This document shows, piece by piece, positions 55,252 through 64,000 of a stretch of 64,000 nucleotides of DNA. The notes under the pieces are model-generated. The model worked only from the letters and a program-made list of their open reading frames with translations. It ran no database searches and was not told the DNA's origin. The position numbers and the translations under genes are program-made. This stretch comes from an uncultured Clostridia bacterium (GTDB lineage Bacteria > Bacillota > Clostridia > UMGS1883): contig CANQRB010000010.1 in assembly GCA_947626145.1 (NCBI GenBank), positions 22,575-86,574 of the forward strand, given 5' to 3'. Every line of letters begins with the position of its first letter. Positions within the stretch are counted from its first letter, which is position 1.

Positions 55252-55980
55252 ATGCCAACAAGCTATGGCTTCAAGATCATGGTCAGCGGCGACTACGCCT
55301 GCTTTACCCGTCCGGAGTTGAAGGTTGAGCGCGTAAGCTACGATGTTCCGACGCCCGGAGCGCTTGAGGGTCTTATTAAGTGCCTGTACTGGAAACCAGC
55401 TATCAGATACATAATAGACGAAATTGTGGTCTTTAATCCGATCAATTTTATCAACATACGCCGGAACGAGGTAAAGGACAAGGTTAACCTTTCCGCCGTG
55501 AAAAGCGCCATGAACGGCAAGGGCGGCGAGCCGGAAATTTACACGAAGGAAAGCATAAACCAGCGTGGGGGCATGGTGCTCAGGGACGTGCTGTACGGCG
55601 TGGGATTTCATTTTGAATTGACGGGCCTGCGCAGCGACCATGAGGACGAGGGAGAGGCCAAGCACTTCAATATTCTGCGGCGAAGGCTGGAAAACGGCCA
55701 GTGCTTCCGTCAGCCTGTGCTGGGTTGCCGTGAGTTCTCGGTAAGGGAGATATATCCCGTGGAGGAGTTCCCCTACGAAAAAATACACGATAGCCTTAAA
55801 GGCGACCGGGATTTAGGCTTCATGCTGTACCGCATGGAGTTTGAGGATAAGGGCCGTCCGCTGAACGGCGACTGGGACGAGCCTAAGTTTTCCGATTCGG
55901 CGAGGCCCAGCTTCTATCGGCCCCACATGGTGGACGGAGTTATCGACGTGGCGAAGTACAGGGAGGAATTGAGATGCTGA
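55252..55980 (+). CDS. cas5: Cas5c (Cas5d) crRNA-processing endonuclease and Cascade subunit
   Basis: A 242-aa RAMP protein of the type I-C Cas5 family. In this subtype there is no Cas6, and Cas5c itself cuts the repeat hairpin and stays bound to the 5' handle. The N-terminal strand YGFKIMVSGDYACFTRPELKVERVSYDVPTPGALEGLI is characteristic, and a GCREF-type loop (LGCREFSVREIYP) follows near 165. The start has GGAGGG 7 bases upstream (7 codons inside the ORF track). It overlaps cas8c by 7 bp. Confidence 0.93.
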   Translation: MPTSYGFKIMVSGDYACFTRPELKVERVSYDVPTPGALEGLIKCLYWKPAIRYIIDEIVVFNPINFINIRRNEVKDKVNLSAVKSAMNGKGGEPEIYTKESINQRGGMVLRDVLYGVGFHFELTGLRSDHEDEGEAKHFNILRRRLENGQCFRQPVLGCREFSVREIYPVEEFPYEKIHDSLKGDRDLGFMLYRMEFEDKGRPLNGDWDEPKFSDSARPSFYRPHMVDGVIDVAKYREELRC

Positions 55981-57767
55981 TAAGCGCGCTGAACGAATAC
56001 TACGACAAGCTGGCCGCCGCGGGGAAGGTCAGCCCTCCCGGCATGACCAGGCAGAAAATAAGCTATATGATAATGCTCCGGCCCGACGGGACGGTCAGCA
56101 ACATCAACGATGTTCGCGAAGAAACTCAGCCGGACGCAAAGGGCAAAACAAAGAAGGAACTCCGGGAAATGGATTTCCCGGAAAGACCGCCGACCACGGC
56201 TATTGTGCCGTATCTCGCCGACCACAGGCCCCTGTACATTTTCGGCCTCAGCTATGACAAAAACGAAAAGCGCCTGACTCCCGACGGAGAAAAGGCCGAG
56301 GAAAGGCACAAAAAATTTGTGGAATACAACCTTGAGTTTACCGAGGGCCTCACTTCGCCAATAGTAACCGCTTTCAGGAATTTCCTGATAAATTGGAAGC
56401 CCGGGGACGAAACGGAAAATCCGAAGCTCACCGCCCTTGATAAGGATTACGCCGGCGGAAATTACTGCTTTGCTCTTGACGGTCATCCCGAGATAACCTT
56501 GCACGGGGATAAAGGCCTTTTGGAAAAGTGGAGAGCCGCGTCGTACGGCGAGGCCGAACCCGACGGAGTGTGCGCCGTCAGCGGTGAACCGGCGGTCATA
56601 GCCAGAATACACGACAAAATAAAGGGTGTGCGTGGCGGACAGGCTACCGGAACCGCCATAGTTTGCTTCAACAGTCCGGCGGAGGAATCCTACGGCAGGT
56701 CACAGTCATATAACAGCTCCATTTCTCAGAATGTGATGAAGCGATATACCGAGGCTCTTAACCTGCTAATTTCGGATAAAGGGCATTGTATGTATGTAGA
56801 GGATTTAACTATGGTGTTTTGGGCTCAGTCCGAGAATGACGGGGCGGAAACAGATATTTTTAGAGCTCTGCTGAACGGTGACGAAATGGATGCCGATGAG
56901 ACAAACGCCATGCTGCGGGCCGCTGTGAAGGAAATAGCTCAGGGGCGTAATGTCGATTTATCGGCCTTTGACGATGTTGATGAGAACGTGACTTTTTATG
57001 TGGTTGGCTTGGCGCCGAATGTGGCTCGGGTGTCGCAAAAATTCATATACCGTGACAAATTCGGCGAGGTATTTAAAAATGTTGCCGGCCACCAGGCCGA
57101 CATGATGCAGGAGGGCGGCGAATGGCAGATACCGCTTTGGAGAATTCTTAAAGAGCTGATTTCACCTAAAAGTAAGAACGACAAGGTTTCGCCGCCGCTT
57201 ATAGCTTCTCTGTTCTCGGCAATAATCAACGGTTACCGTTATCCCGACAGTCTGCTGGAAACGGCGGTCCGCCGGGTAAAGGTTGATAAAAATGTAAATT
57301 ATGTTCGTGCCGGCATAATAAAGGCCTGTGTCAACAGAAGGTCGAGATTTAATAATGAAAAGGAGGAAATAAAAATGGCACTGGATAAGAATAACACAAA
57401 TCCGGCTTACCTCTGCGGAAGGCTCTTTGCCGTGCTGGAGAGAATACAAAGGAACGCCGCAGAGGGAGAACTGAACAAGACGATCAAGGATTCGTATTTC
57501 GCCTCGGCCTGCGCCAAGCCTCAGGCGGTGTTCACTCAGCTTATGCGTCTGGCTCAGTATCACATGAAGAAGGATGACTATGCCGAAAGAAATAATCGGC
57601 TGATCGGCGAAATAATTGATAAGCTGGGTGACAGCTTCCCCTCGACGCTGCCGCTGGCCGAACAGGGTAAATTCATAATCGGATACTATCAGCAGGTTCA
57701 GAACTTTTATGAAAAGTCTGGTAACAGTGTTGAAAAAAATGAAACCAATGAAAATAATAATAATTAA
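55974..57767 (+). CDS. cas8c: Cas8c (Csd1) large subunit of type I-C Cascade
   Basis: A 597-aa protein that recognises the PAM and helps open target DNA. Family features include the N-terminal ALNEYYDKLA, MLRPDGTVSNINDV, LVFWAQS-like TMVFWAQSENDG and VVGLAPNVARVSQKF, the last near residue 345. The length is within the family range. The reading frame contains a strong internal ribosome binding site and ATG at codon 468 that would give a separate Cas11c (listed below). It overlaps cas5c by 7 bp and ends 17 bp before cas7c. Confidence 0.93.
   Translation: MLISALNEYYDKLAAAGKVSPPGMTRQKISYMIMLRPDGTVSNINDVREETQPDAKGKTKKELREMDFPERPPTTAIVPYLADHRPLYIFGLSYDKNEKRLTPDGEKAEERHKKFVEYNLEFTEGLTSPIVTAFRNFLINWKPGDETENPKLTALDKDYAGGNYCFALDGHPEITLHGDKGLLEKWRAASYGEAEPDGVCAVSGEPAVIARIHDKIKGVRGGQATGTAIVCFNSPAEESYGRSQSYNSSISQNVMKRYTEALNLLISDKGHCMYVEDLTMVFWAQSENDGAETDIFRALLNGDEMDADETNAMLRAAVKEIAQGRNVDLSAFDDVDENVTFYVVGLAPNVARVSQKFIYRDKFGEVFKNVAGHQADMMQEGGEWQIPLWRILKELISPKSKNDKVSPPLIASLFSAIINGYRYPDSLLETAVRRVKVDKNVNYVRAGIIKACVNRRSRFNNEKEEIKMALDKNNTNPAYLCGRLFAVLERIQRNAAEGELNKTIKDSYFASACAKPQAVFTQLMRLAQYHMKKDDYAERNNRLIGEIIDKLGDSFPSTLPLAEQGKFIIGYYQQVQNFYEKSGNSVEKNETNENNNN
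57375..57767 (+). CDS. cas11c: Cas11c small subunit translated from within cas8c
   Basis: An in-frame internal start inside cas8c: AGGAGG at 57361-57366 lies 8 bases before ATG, better than the site of cas8c itself. The product would be 130 aa, predominantly helical (AYLCGRLFAVLERIQRNA, VFTQLMRLAQYHMKK), matching the C-terminal helical bundle of Cas8c. It is established for type I-C that a Cas11 small subunit is made by internal translation of cas8c and is needed for a stable complex. The low-complexity end (NETNENNNN) is shared by both products. The evidence here is positional; no experiment is visible in sequence. Confidence 0.82.
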   Translation: MALDKNNTNPAYLCGRLFAVLERIQRNAAEGELNKTIKDSYFASACAKPQAVFTQLMRLAQYHMKKDDYAERNNRLIGEIIDKLGDSFPSTLPLAEQGKFIIGYYQQVQNFYEKSGNSVEKNETNENNNN

Positions 57768-57784
57768 GAAAGGACGATTTGAAA

Positions 57785-58648
57785 ATGAAAGCTATTGAAA
57801 ACCGGTATGAATTCGTAATGATTTTTGACGTGGAGAACGGCAATCCCAACGGAGACCCCGATGCGGGCAATATGCCGCGTATCGACCCCGAGACGTCGCT
57901 GGGTATTATGACCGATGTTTGTCTCAAGCGCAAGATCCGCAACTTTGTGGAGATTTACAAGGAAGGCGAACCGGGCTGCAATATTCTTATCAAGCCCGAC
58001 AAGTCCCTCAACTCCAAATTTACGGCTCTATATGAGGAAAACGGTCTTAAGACAAAGCAGAAGGGCAAAAATGCGGACGATGTACGCGAGGCCCGGAAGT
58101 TTGCGTGTCAGAACTATTATGACGTCAGAACCTTTGGCGCAGTCATGAGCACCGGCGACGATCCCTGCGGCATAGTCCGCGGCCCGGTGCAAATAAACTT
58201 TGCAAAAAGCGTCGACCCTGTATACATACAGGATGTGTCCATCACCCGTCAGGCCCGGACGACGGAGGACAGAATGGAGACCGGCCAGACAGAAATGGGC
58301 CGCAAGAGCATAGTCCCCTACGGCCTTTACAGGGCTGAGGGTTATGTTTCCGCCATGCTGGCCCAGAAGGTTACTGGCTTCTCCGAGGAGGATCTCGAGC
58401 TTTTGTGGACGGCGATAATCAATATGTTTGAGCACGATCACAGCGCCGCCCGCGGTAAGATGTGCATGAGAAAGCTCATCGTATTCCGTCATGACAATGC
58501 CCTCGGCTGCGCTCCATCCGGCGTCCTGTTCGACAAGGTTAAAATCGTGAAAAAGGACGGCGTCACAGTTCCAAGGAGCTATGAGGACTACGTAATTACC
58601 GTTGACGGAAATATGCCAGCCGGCGTCACTCTGGAGGAAAAACTGTGA
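57785..58648 (+). CDS. cas7: Cas7c (Csd2) Cascade backbone protein
   Basis: A 287-aa RAMP protein that polymerises along the crRNA spacer. It begins with YEFVMIFDVENGNPNGDPDAGNMPR, the hallmark of Csd2/Cas7, followed by GIMTDVCLKRKIRNFV, VRGPVQINFAKSVDPVYIQD and TMGRKSIVPYGLY-like MGRKSIVPYGLYRAEGY. The start is 2 codons inside the ORF track, where AAAGGA precedes the ATG. It overlaps cas4 by 4 bp. The length and domain are typical. Confidence 0.95.
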   Translation: MKAIENRYEFVMIFDVENGNPNGDPDAGNMPRIDPETSLGIMTDVCLKRKIRNFVEIYKEGEPGCNILIKPDKSLNSKFTALYEENGLKTKQKGKNADDVREARKFACQNYYDVRTFGAVMSTGDDPCGIVRGPVQINFAKSVDPVYIQDVSITRQARTTEDRMETGQTEMGRKSIVPYGLYRAEGYVSAMLAQKVTGFSEEDLELLWTAIINMFEHDHSAARGKMCMRKLIVFRHDNALGCAPSGVLFDKVKIVKKDGVTVPRSYEDYVITVDGNMPAGVTLEEKL

Positions 58649-59307
58649 CAATAAATATCCGGGACATACAGCACTATATGTACTGTCCCCGGAGATTTGC
58701 GCTTATGAGGGTCAACGGAGACTGGGCGGAGAACGCCTTTGTGGTTATGGCCAATATCATGCACGAAAACGTCCACTCCGGCAGACACAACGTAAAATCA
58801 TCATCGAAGATCGAAAAAAGCTCAGTCGCTTTATATAATGATGAGCTGGATATTTATGGCGTGGCCGACTGTGTTGAATTTGAAAAGTCAGCCGGCGGCT
58901 GCGCCGTGCCCGGCCTCGAGGGCAGATATAAGGTCAAATTGGTGGAGTACAAGCCCACACAGCCCCGCGATGGTGAAATAAGAGAGACCGACGCCATTCA
59001 GGTCTTTGCCCAAAAGCTTTGCGCCGACTGTATCTGGCATTGCGACAGCGAGGGATGGCTTTATTATTCAGACACCCGCAAAAGAGTGAAGCTGCCGTTT
59101 GACACTGACTTTGACCGCTATTATGCGCTGTTGACCGGACTTTTGGCGGGGATGAGGAGCTGCCTTGAAAACGGTTTTATCCCGCCGAAGCCTCAGGGAC
59201 AGCAGTGCGGCGGCTGTTCGGTCGAAAACCTTTGCTTGTCCAAGACTGTAAAATATGACGTGAAAAGTCTTGTGATAAAGGGGGAAGACGTATGCGAAAG
59301 CTTTTAA
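58645..59307 (+). CDS. cas4: Cas4 adaptation exonuclease
   Basis: A 220-aa RecB-like nuclease with an iron-sulfur cluster; Cas4 trims prespacers and selects the PAM during spacer acquisition. The first cysteine is in HYMYCPRRFAL, and the others in GGCSVENLCLS near 192-200. Nuclease residues are in DCVEFEK and VEYKPTQP, with the downstream Gln in TDAIQVFAQKLC. GTG start, overlapping cas7c by 4 bp and cas1 by 16 bp. Confidence 0.93.
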   Translation: MTINIRDIQHYMYCPRRFALMRVNGDWAENAFVVMANIMHENVHSGRHNVKSSSKIEKSSVALYNDELDIYGVADCVEFEKSAGGCAVPGLEGRYKVKLVEYKPTQPRDGEIRETDAIQVFAQKLCADCIWHCDSEGWLYYSDTRKRVKLPFDTDFDRYYALLTGLLAGMRSCLENGFIPPKPQGQQCGGCSVENLCLSKTVKYDVKSLVIKGEDVCESF

Positions 59308-60314
59308 ACACCCTGTATATTACGGATGAAAACATTTACCTCACCCTTGACGGGGAAAACGTGGTTTGCCGCGAAGGGGACGAGGTTCGCCTCCGTCTGC
59401 CCTTCTCCAACCTCGAGGGGATATGCTGCTTCAGCTATCTCGGCTGTTCTCCGGCGCTTATGGGTAAGTGCGCCGATTACGGCATACCCATAAGCTTTAT
59501 TTCCCCGCAGGGGCATTTCCTCGCCAGAGTAGAGGGTAAGACCCGCGGCAACATTCTCCTGCGGAAGCGTCAGTTTGAACTCTTTTCCGCCCCGCCGGTA
59601 AATTTGCGGCAGAATACCGTTGCGGCAAAGCTGGCCAATACCCGCAGCGTGATCAGGCGTACAATAAGGGACAATCCGCAGGCCGACGGGGACGGGGCCT
59701 TGACCGCCGCCGCCGAACGGCTGACCGGTTATATAGGCGACGTGTACAACGAAACCACCTATGATGGCATAATGGGCATAGAGGGAAACGGCGCAAAAGC
59801 TTATTTTGAGATTTTTAACAGGCTTATTCTTAATCAAAAGGAGGATTTCCGCTTTATACAACGCACCAAGCGGCCGCCTCTTGACCGCGTCAATGCCCTT
59901 TTGTCGTTTTTGTATACGGTCATGACCAACGACTACGCATCGGCGCTTACAAGCGTCGGGCTGGACAGCTATATGGGCTATTATCACGCTCCCCGTCCGG
60001 GACGTGAGTCGCTTGCCTGTGATCTTGTCGAGGAGGCAAGGTGCATAGTTGAAAGGTTTACCCTTACTTTGATAAATCTCAAGATAATCAAGGCCGACGA
60101 TTTTGAGGAGCAGGTGAGCGGAGCGGTCTTTCTCAATAAGGACGGGAGAAAAAAGGTGATTGCCAGATGGCAGGAAAAAAAGCGGAGCGATATGGTTCAT
60201 CCGTATTTAAAGCAAAAGATAAAGCTGGGCCTGCTTCCGTATGTACAGAGTATGCTCATGGCCAGGTATGTCCGTGGCGAGCTGGACGAGTATCCTTGTT
60301 TTTTGGTCAGGTAG
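59292..60314 (+). CDS. cas1: Cas1 integrase (type I-C)
   Basis: A 340-aa Cas1 that inserts new spacers at the leader end together with Cas2. The catalytic residues lie in the usual order: Glu in MGIEGNGAKAYFEIF, His in GYYHAPRPGRESLACDLVEEAR, and the Asp of the same block. The N-terminal beta-sandwich (RKLLNTLYITDENIYLTLDGENVV) is typical of the I-C group. It ends 9 bp before the cas2 start. Confidence 0.96.
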   Translation: MRKLLNTLYITDENIYLTLDGENVVCREGDEVRLRLPFSNLEGICCFSYLGCSPALMGKCADYGIPISFISPQGHFLARVEGKTRGNILLRKRQFELFSAPPVNLRQNTVAAKLANTRSVIRRTIRDNPQADGDGALTAAAERLTGYIGDVYNETTYDGIMGIEGNGAKAYFEIFNRLILNQKEDFRFIQRTKRPPLDRVNALLSFLYTVMTNDYASALTSVGLDSYMGYYHAPRPGRESLACDLVEEARCIVERFTLTLINLKIIKADDFEEQVSGAVFLNKDGRKKVIARWQEKKRSDMVHPYLKQKIKLGLLPYVQSMLMARYVRGELDEYPCFLVR

Positions 60315-60323
60315 GTGATAAAA

Positions 60324-60614
60324 ATGATGGCAGTTGTCAGCTATGACGTTTCTACCGTTGATCCGTTGGGCAGCAAGCGGCTGCGCAAGGTGGCCAAGGT
60401 TTGTGTCAACTATGGTCAGCGGGTCCAGAATTCGGTGTTTGAGATAGATGTTGACTATGGCACCTTTCTTAAAGTGAAAAATGAGCTGGAGAAAATTATT
60501 GACAAAGAACGTGACAGCATACGCATATATTACCTTGGCAACAATTGGAAAAACCGAGTTGAGCACATAGGCGCAAAGGAAACCTATGACCCCGAAGGGG
60601 TGCTGATTTTGTAG
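60324..60614 (+). CDS. cas2: Cas2
   Basis: A 96-aa ferredoxin-fold protein that bridges Cas1 dimers during spacer integration. It begins MMAVVSYDVSTVDPLG, with the conserved Asp after the first strand, and contains CVNYGQRVQNSVFEI, a Cas2 hallmark. The ATG is 3 codons inside the ORF track, with AGGTAGGTG upstream; the next ATG codon is also possible. It is the last cas gene before the leader. Confidence 0.94.
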   Translation: MMAVVSYDVSTVDPLGSKRLRKVAKVCVNYGQRVQNSVFEIDVDYGTFLKVKNELEKIIDKERDSIRIYYLGNNWKNRVEHIGAKETYDPEGVLIL

Positions 60615-60760
60615 CTGCGAAGTTGCGGTGATACGATTTTGCCGTGACGTTCGCAGAAAAAATCGGCGTTATATTATTAAAAAAACATATTGTTATTATT
60701 ATAACGAATGTTTGTCCGCCCTTTTGTGTAGGCGCGGTATCTCGGCATACAATATGTCGA
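60615..60760 (+). promoter_or_regulatory. CRISPR leader
   Basis: A 146-bp stretch between cas2 and the first repeat, with an AT-rich core (ATTATTAAAAAAACATATTG). It should contain the array promoter and the Cas1-Cas2 integration signal. No near-consensus promoter stands out, and no gene lies in it. The repeat end TTGAAAT points away from it, the orientation expected for type I-C. Confidence 0.8.
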
Positions 60761-63700
60761 GCCGCGCCCCCATGCGGGGCGTGTGAGTTGAAATGCCCTT
60801 GGCCGGGGGCTGTAAACGTAAAAGCGGCGGCCGCGCCCCCATGCGGGGCGTGTGAGTTGAAATATAGGCATTGAGCAGTCCGGTATCTCCATACTCCATG
60901 CCGCGCCCCCATGCGGGGCGTGTGAGTTGAAATTCCTCCCCACGTTGGAGCCGGACGGTGATATACGCCGCGCCCCCATGCGGGGCGTGTGAGTTGAAAT
61001 TCATTGATGATGTGACCCTTGAAATAGTCACCGGCCGCCGCGCCCCCATGCGGGGCGTGTGAGTTGAAATACTATAAGGGATACCGTACATTTTTGCAAC
61101 ATCGCCGCGCCCCCATGCGGGGCGTGTGAGTTGAAATCTTGAAAATTCGTTATCCTGTTTACACTATTATGCCGCGCCCCCATGCGGGGCGTGTGAGTTG
61201 AAATTTGAAGTTGCGATTGTCAAAGTGTTTATCCCGGAGCCGCGCCCCCATGCGGGGCGTGTGAGTTGAAATTGGTACGGCGTTAACACACGCCTGTAGT
61301 GAAATCGCCGCGCCCCCATGCGGGGCGTGTGAGTTGAAATAAAAAGGCCCTGAGCAAGCGGATAGCTGAGACTGCCGCGCCCCCATGCGGGGCGTGTGAG
61401 TTGAAATTCCAGAATAAAATTTTTATACCCGCCAACTTTTGCGCCGCGCCCCCATGCGGGGCGTGTGAGTTGAAATTTTCAAAATGGCGGTCAGCATATC
61501 GTCAAGCTTGCCGCGCCCCCATGCGGGGCGTGTGAGTTGAAATTGCCTACGCCAAAGGCAAAAAACGATATGCTTAAATGCCGCGCCCCCATGCGGGGCG
61601 TGTGAGTTGAAATGTTATATAGACGCTCAACCTACAGTGGATGCCGGCCGCGCCCCCATGCGGGGCGTGTGAGTTGAAATAATGTCTCTAATTCCTCTTT
61701 GGTTACAATGTGAGCCGCGCCCCCATGCGGGGCGTGTGAGTTGAAATCGTTATAAAGCCGGTTGAATTTGTTCATCATACGCCGCGCCCCCATGCGGGGC
61801 GTGTGAGTTGAAATGCCCATAGCTGCCAACGTTCCGCGCCCTACCATCGCCGCGCCCCCATGCGGGGCGTGTGAGTTGAAATGACCTCTGTCCGAGGGGT
61901 TATTTCCGCATCCTGTGCCGCGCCCCCATGCGGGGCGTGTGAGTTGAAATTTCGACGTCGGCTTCCTCCAGCGCCTGCCAGATGGCCGCGCCCCCATGCG
62001 GGGCGTGTGAGTTGAAATCAAAACGACGCCTTTCTTTTTACAGGCCCGGTCGAGCCGCGCCCCCATGCGGGGCGTGTGAGTTGAAATGTCGAAGCGCTGA
62101 CCCCGAGGGATTGCGACAACGCCGCGCCCCCATGCGGGGCGTGTGAGTTGAAATGGCGGTAGCCTATGTCGGCCCTTTGTCGCCGAAAGAAGCCGCGCCC
62201 CCATGCGGGGCGTGTGAGTTGAAATTTGTTGGCGAGGAGAATATGCGCCGGGAATTTCGCCGCGCCCCCATGCGGGGCGTGTGAGTTGAAATTGCCTCCC
62301 GCCGTGCCCGGTCGAAGCTTGTACTTGCCGCGCCCCCATGCGGGGCGTGTGAGTTGAAATTCATTATCTTTTTCCTTTCCACCGTCCATCTTCGCCGCGC
62401 CCCCATGCGGGGCGTGTGAGTTGAAATCTGGATGCCGTTTTTAAGGAACCTAAAGGAATTTGCCGCGCCCCCATGCGGGGCGTGTGAGTTGAAATTACTT
62501 TACCCTTTTCCGGTTCGGATATCTCCGGAAGCCGCGCCCCCATGCGGGGCGTGTGAGTTGAAATTTAACCTGACAATCGGGGTAATTACAGCATTTCCGC
62601 CGCGCCCCCATGCGGGGCGTGTGAGTTGAAATATATTGTTTGGTGTGGTGTGCCGGTATATCCGGCCGCGCCCCCATGCGGGGCGTGTGAGTTGAAATGC
62701 GCATTCCCTACTTGGACGAAAACGGGCAGGAGGCCGCGCCCCCATGCGGGGCGTGTGAGTTGAAATGCGGAGTTAGCGTAAAGTTGCCAATCAGATATCG
62801 CCGCGCCCCCATGCGGGGCGTGTGAGTTGAAATCGTCTTCGGCGCCGCTGTCGGTGATAACAGACTCGCGCCGCGCCCCCATGCGGGGCGTGTGAGTTGA
62901 AATTCGGCCTCACGGCCAACGCCCACCGTACCGTCAGCCGCCGCGCCCCCATGCGGGGCGTGTGAGTTGAAATCAAACAGCACATGATCAACCATGGCGC
63001 CGATCACTGCCGCGCCCCCATGCGGGGCGTGTGAGTTGAAATCTCCGTCACCTGCTTCAGCGCCTCAGCGTTGCTGTGCCGCGCCCCCATGCGGGGCGTG
63101 TGAGTTGAAATTTCCCATAGTTGCGGATTGTGCCTGGAACATGGCGCCGCGCCCCCATGCGGGGCGTGTGAGTTGAAATTTTTTCACAAACCGGAGCCAA
63201 ATAGTGAAGCATAGCCGCGCCCCCATGCGGGGCGTGTGAGTTGAAATCTTGGCGTCCCGCATCTGTTCGGGTGTGTAGGTGCCGCGCCCCCATGCGGGGC
63301 GTGTGAGTTGAAATTTTCATTTTTCCACCGCCTGTTTGGCTTCAGCCGCCGCGCCCCCATGCGGGGCGTGTGAGTTGAAAATTCCGTATGTACCCCATCA
63401 GCTTGTCCATGCCGGCCGCGCCCCGCATGGGGCGTGTGAGTTGAAAACCACGTAACGACATACTTCCAGCGGCTGTGGACCCGCGCCCCGCATGGGGCGT
63501 GTGAGTTGAAAATTTGACGTTTCCCCTGTACGGGGAACATATATACCGCGCCCCGCATGGGGCGTGTGAGTTGAAAATTTTTGAGAAATCCGCCCTGCAA
63601 AAGACGCTCCAGCCGCGCCCCGCATGGGGCGTGTGAGTTGAAAATTATTCTGGTTTCGGCAGTAGTCATTTGCTCCCGCCGCGCCCCGCATGGGGCGTGT

Positions 63701-64000
63701 GAGTTGAAAACCGCCGTGGAGAAGCTGCTCCCCGCCGTCGAGGGCCGCGCCCCGCATGGGGCGTGTGAGTTGAAAACATTCTGATTGTGATGTTGCGTAT
63801 CGGCCCCTCGGCCGCGCCCCGCATGGGGCGTGTGAGTTGAAAAATCAAAATGGCACACGAAGCAGGGGCCGACAGCGCCGCGCCCCGCATGGGGCGTGTG
63901 AGTTGAAAAGCGCAAAACGGCTGGCAAAGAATTGTTACGGCTAGCCGCGCCCCGCATGGGGCGTGTGAGTTGAAAAGAGAGCGAGGCGGATTTAGACTTG
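60761..64000 (+). CRISPR. Type I-C CRISPR array, 48 repeats in view, continuing past the window end
   Basis: Repeats start every 65-71 bp, with spacers of 32-37 nt, all different as far as I can see. The first 38 repeats (60761 to 63314) are 34 nt: GCCGCGCCCCCATGCGGGGC followed by GTGTGAGTTGAAAT. One repeat at 63348-63381 has the same 5' half but ends TTGAAAA. The remaining nine (63415 to 63976) are 33 nt: GCCGCGCCCCGCATGGGGC followed by GTGTGAGTTGAAAA, and two of them (63480, 63545) lack the first G. Both types form the stem CGCCCC/GGGGCG, with loop CATGC in the first and GCAT in the second. Cas5c cutting at the stem base would leave an 11-nt handle TGAGTTGAAAT or TGAGTTGAAAA. The last spacer is cut by the window edge, so the trailer is not seen. 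Confidence 0.98.

Noticed and set aside
60644-63957. Many ORFs of 60-257 aa with repeating NSHAPHGGAA, THTPRMGAR or LTRPAWGRG
   Set aside because: These are translations of CRISPR repeats in other frames; they have no ribosome binding sites and contain the spacers as variable segments.

Overview
The window looks like a chromosomal segment of a gut-type Clostridia bacterium (Firmicutes, most likely Oscillospirales/Ruminococcaceae-like). This rests on GC-rich coding sequence, strong AGGAGG ribosome binding sites, near-consensus sigma-A promoters (TTGACA/TTGCAT-N17-TATAAT), RNase J, ZapA followed by a U32 peptidase, a BioY biotin ECF component, a dockerin protein and several clostridial-looking miniature inverted-repeat elements. 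No rRNA or tRNA gene was recognised. The taxonomic placement is inference from gene content.

Layout. 1-3.2 kb: the end of an OmpR-type response regulator, its sensor kinase and an HtrA-like protease (envelope stress). 3.5-6.8 kb: a YhaN/YhaO (SbcC/SbcD-like) ATPase-nuclease pair on the minus strand. 6.9-13.6 kb: a minus-strand secreted-protein operon with an 1800-aa M60 metallopeptidase carrying a dockerin, a 369-aa secreted protein and a 64-aa peptide. 14-16 kb: a 3D-domain protein and NADP-type glutamate dehydrogenase. 16.3-18.6 kb: an SmtB/CadC-type metal sensor with its operator and a Zn/Cd-type P1B ATPase. 19-28.6 kb: a rhamnogalacturonan (pectin) utilisation locus with an AraC regulator, GH105 hydrolase, beta-propeller protein, a giant secreted PL11-CE12-CE12 fusion and a separate CE12 esterase. 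28.7-40 kb: mainly housekeeping genes (RpiB-like isomerase, GT4 glycosyltransferase, DUF4250, zapA, U32 peptidase, glmM, an acetyltransferase fusion, rnj, ilvE, rpmE). 40-42.1 kb: a TraX-like membrane protein and an AT-rich gene with a PD-(D/E)XK nuclease signature, directly downstream of guaA. 42.1-52.7 kb: guaA, a membrane protein, a 1177-aa secreted protein built of about 12 chitobiase-C-terminal-like repeats, AraC plus GH1 beta-glucosidase, bioY with a candidate BirA operator, exonuclease III and rsmA. 52.7-64 kb: a complete type I-C CRISPR-Cas locus (cas3-cas5-cas8-cas7-cas4-cas1-cas2) and a long array that runs off the window end.

How the parts work together. The pectin genes form one route: the secreted PL11-CE12-CE12 protein would cut and deacetylate rhamnogalacturonan-I outside the cell, and the leaderless GH105 and CE12 enzymes would finish imported fragments inside it, under an AraC-type sugar sensor. 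The dockerin-M60 operon suggests a parallel ability to attack glycoproteins or mucin.

The CRISPR locus holds the most notable signals. I count 48 repeats in view. The 38 leader-proximal repeats are one 34-nt type, the 9 distal ones are a 33-nt type with a different hairpin loop and a different last base, and a single repeat between the blocks combines features of both. cas8c contains a strong internal ribosome binding site and in-frame ATG that would yield a separate Cas11c small subunit. A perfect 12-bp inverted repeat spaced 65 bp apart lies upstream of cas3. Three kinds of short inverted-repeat element, one present twice, sit in intergenic gaps.
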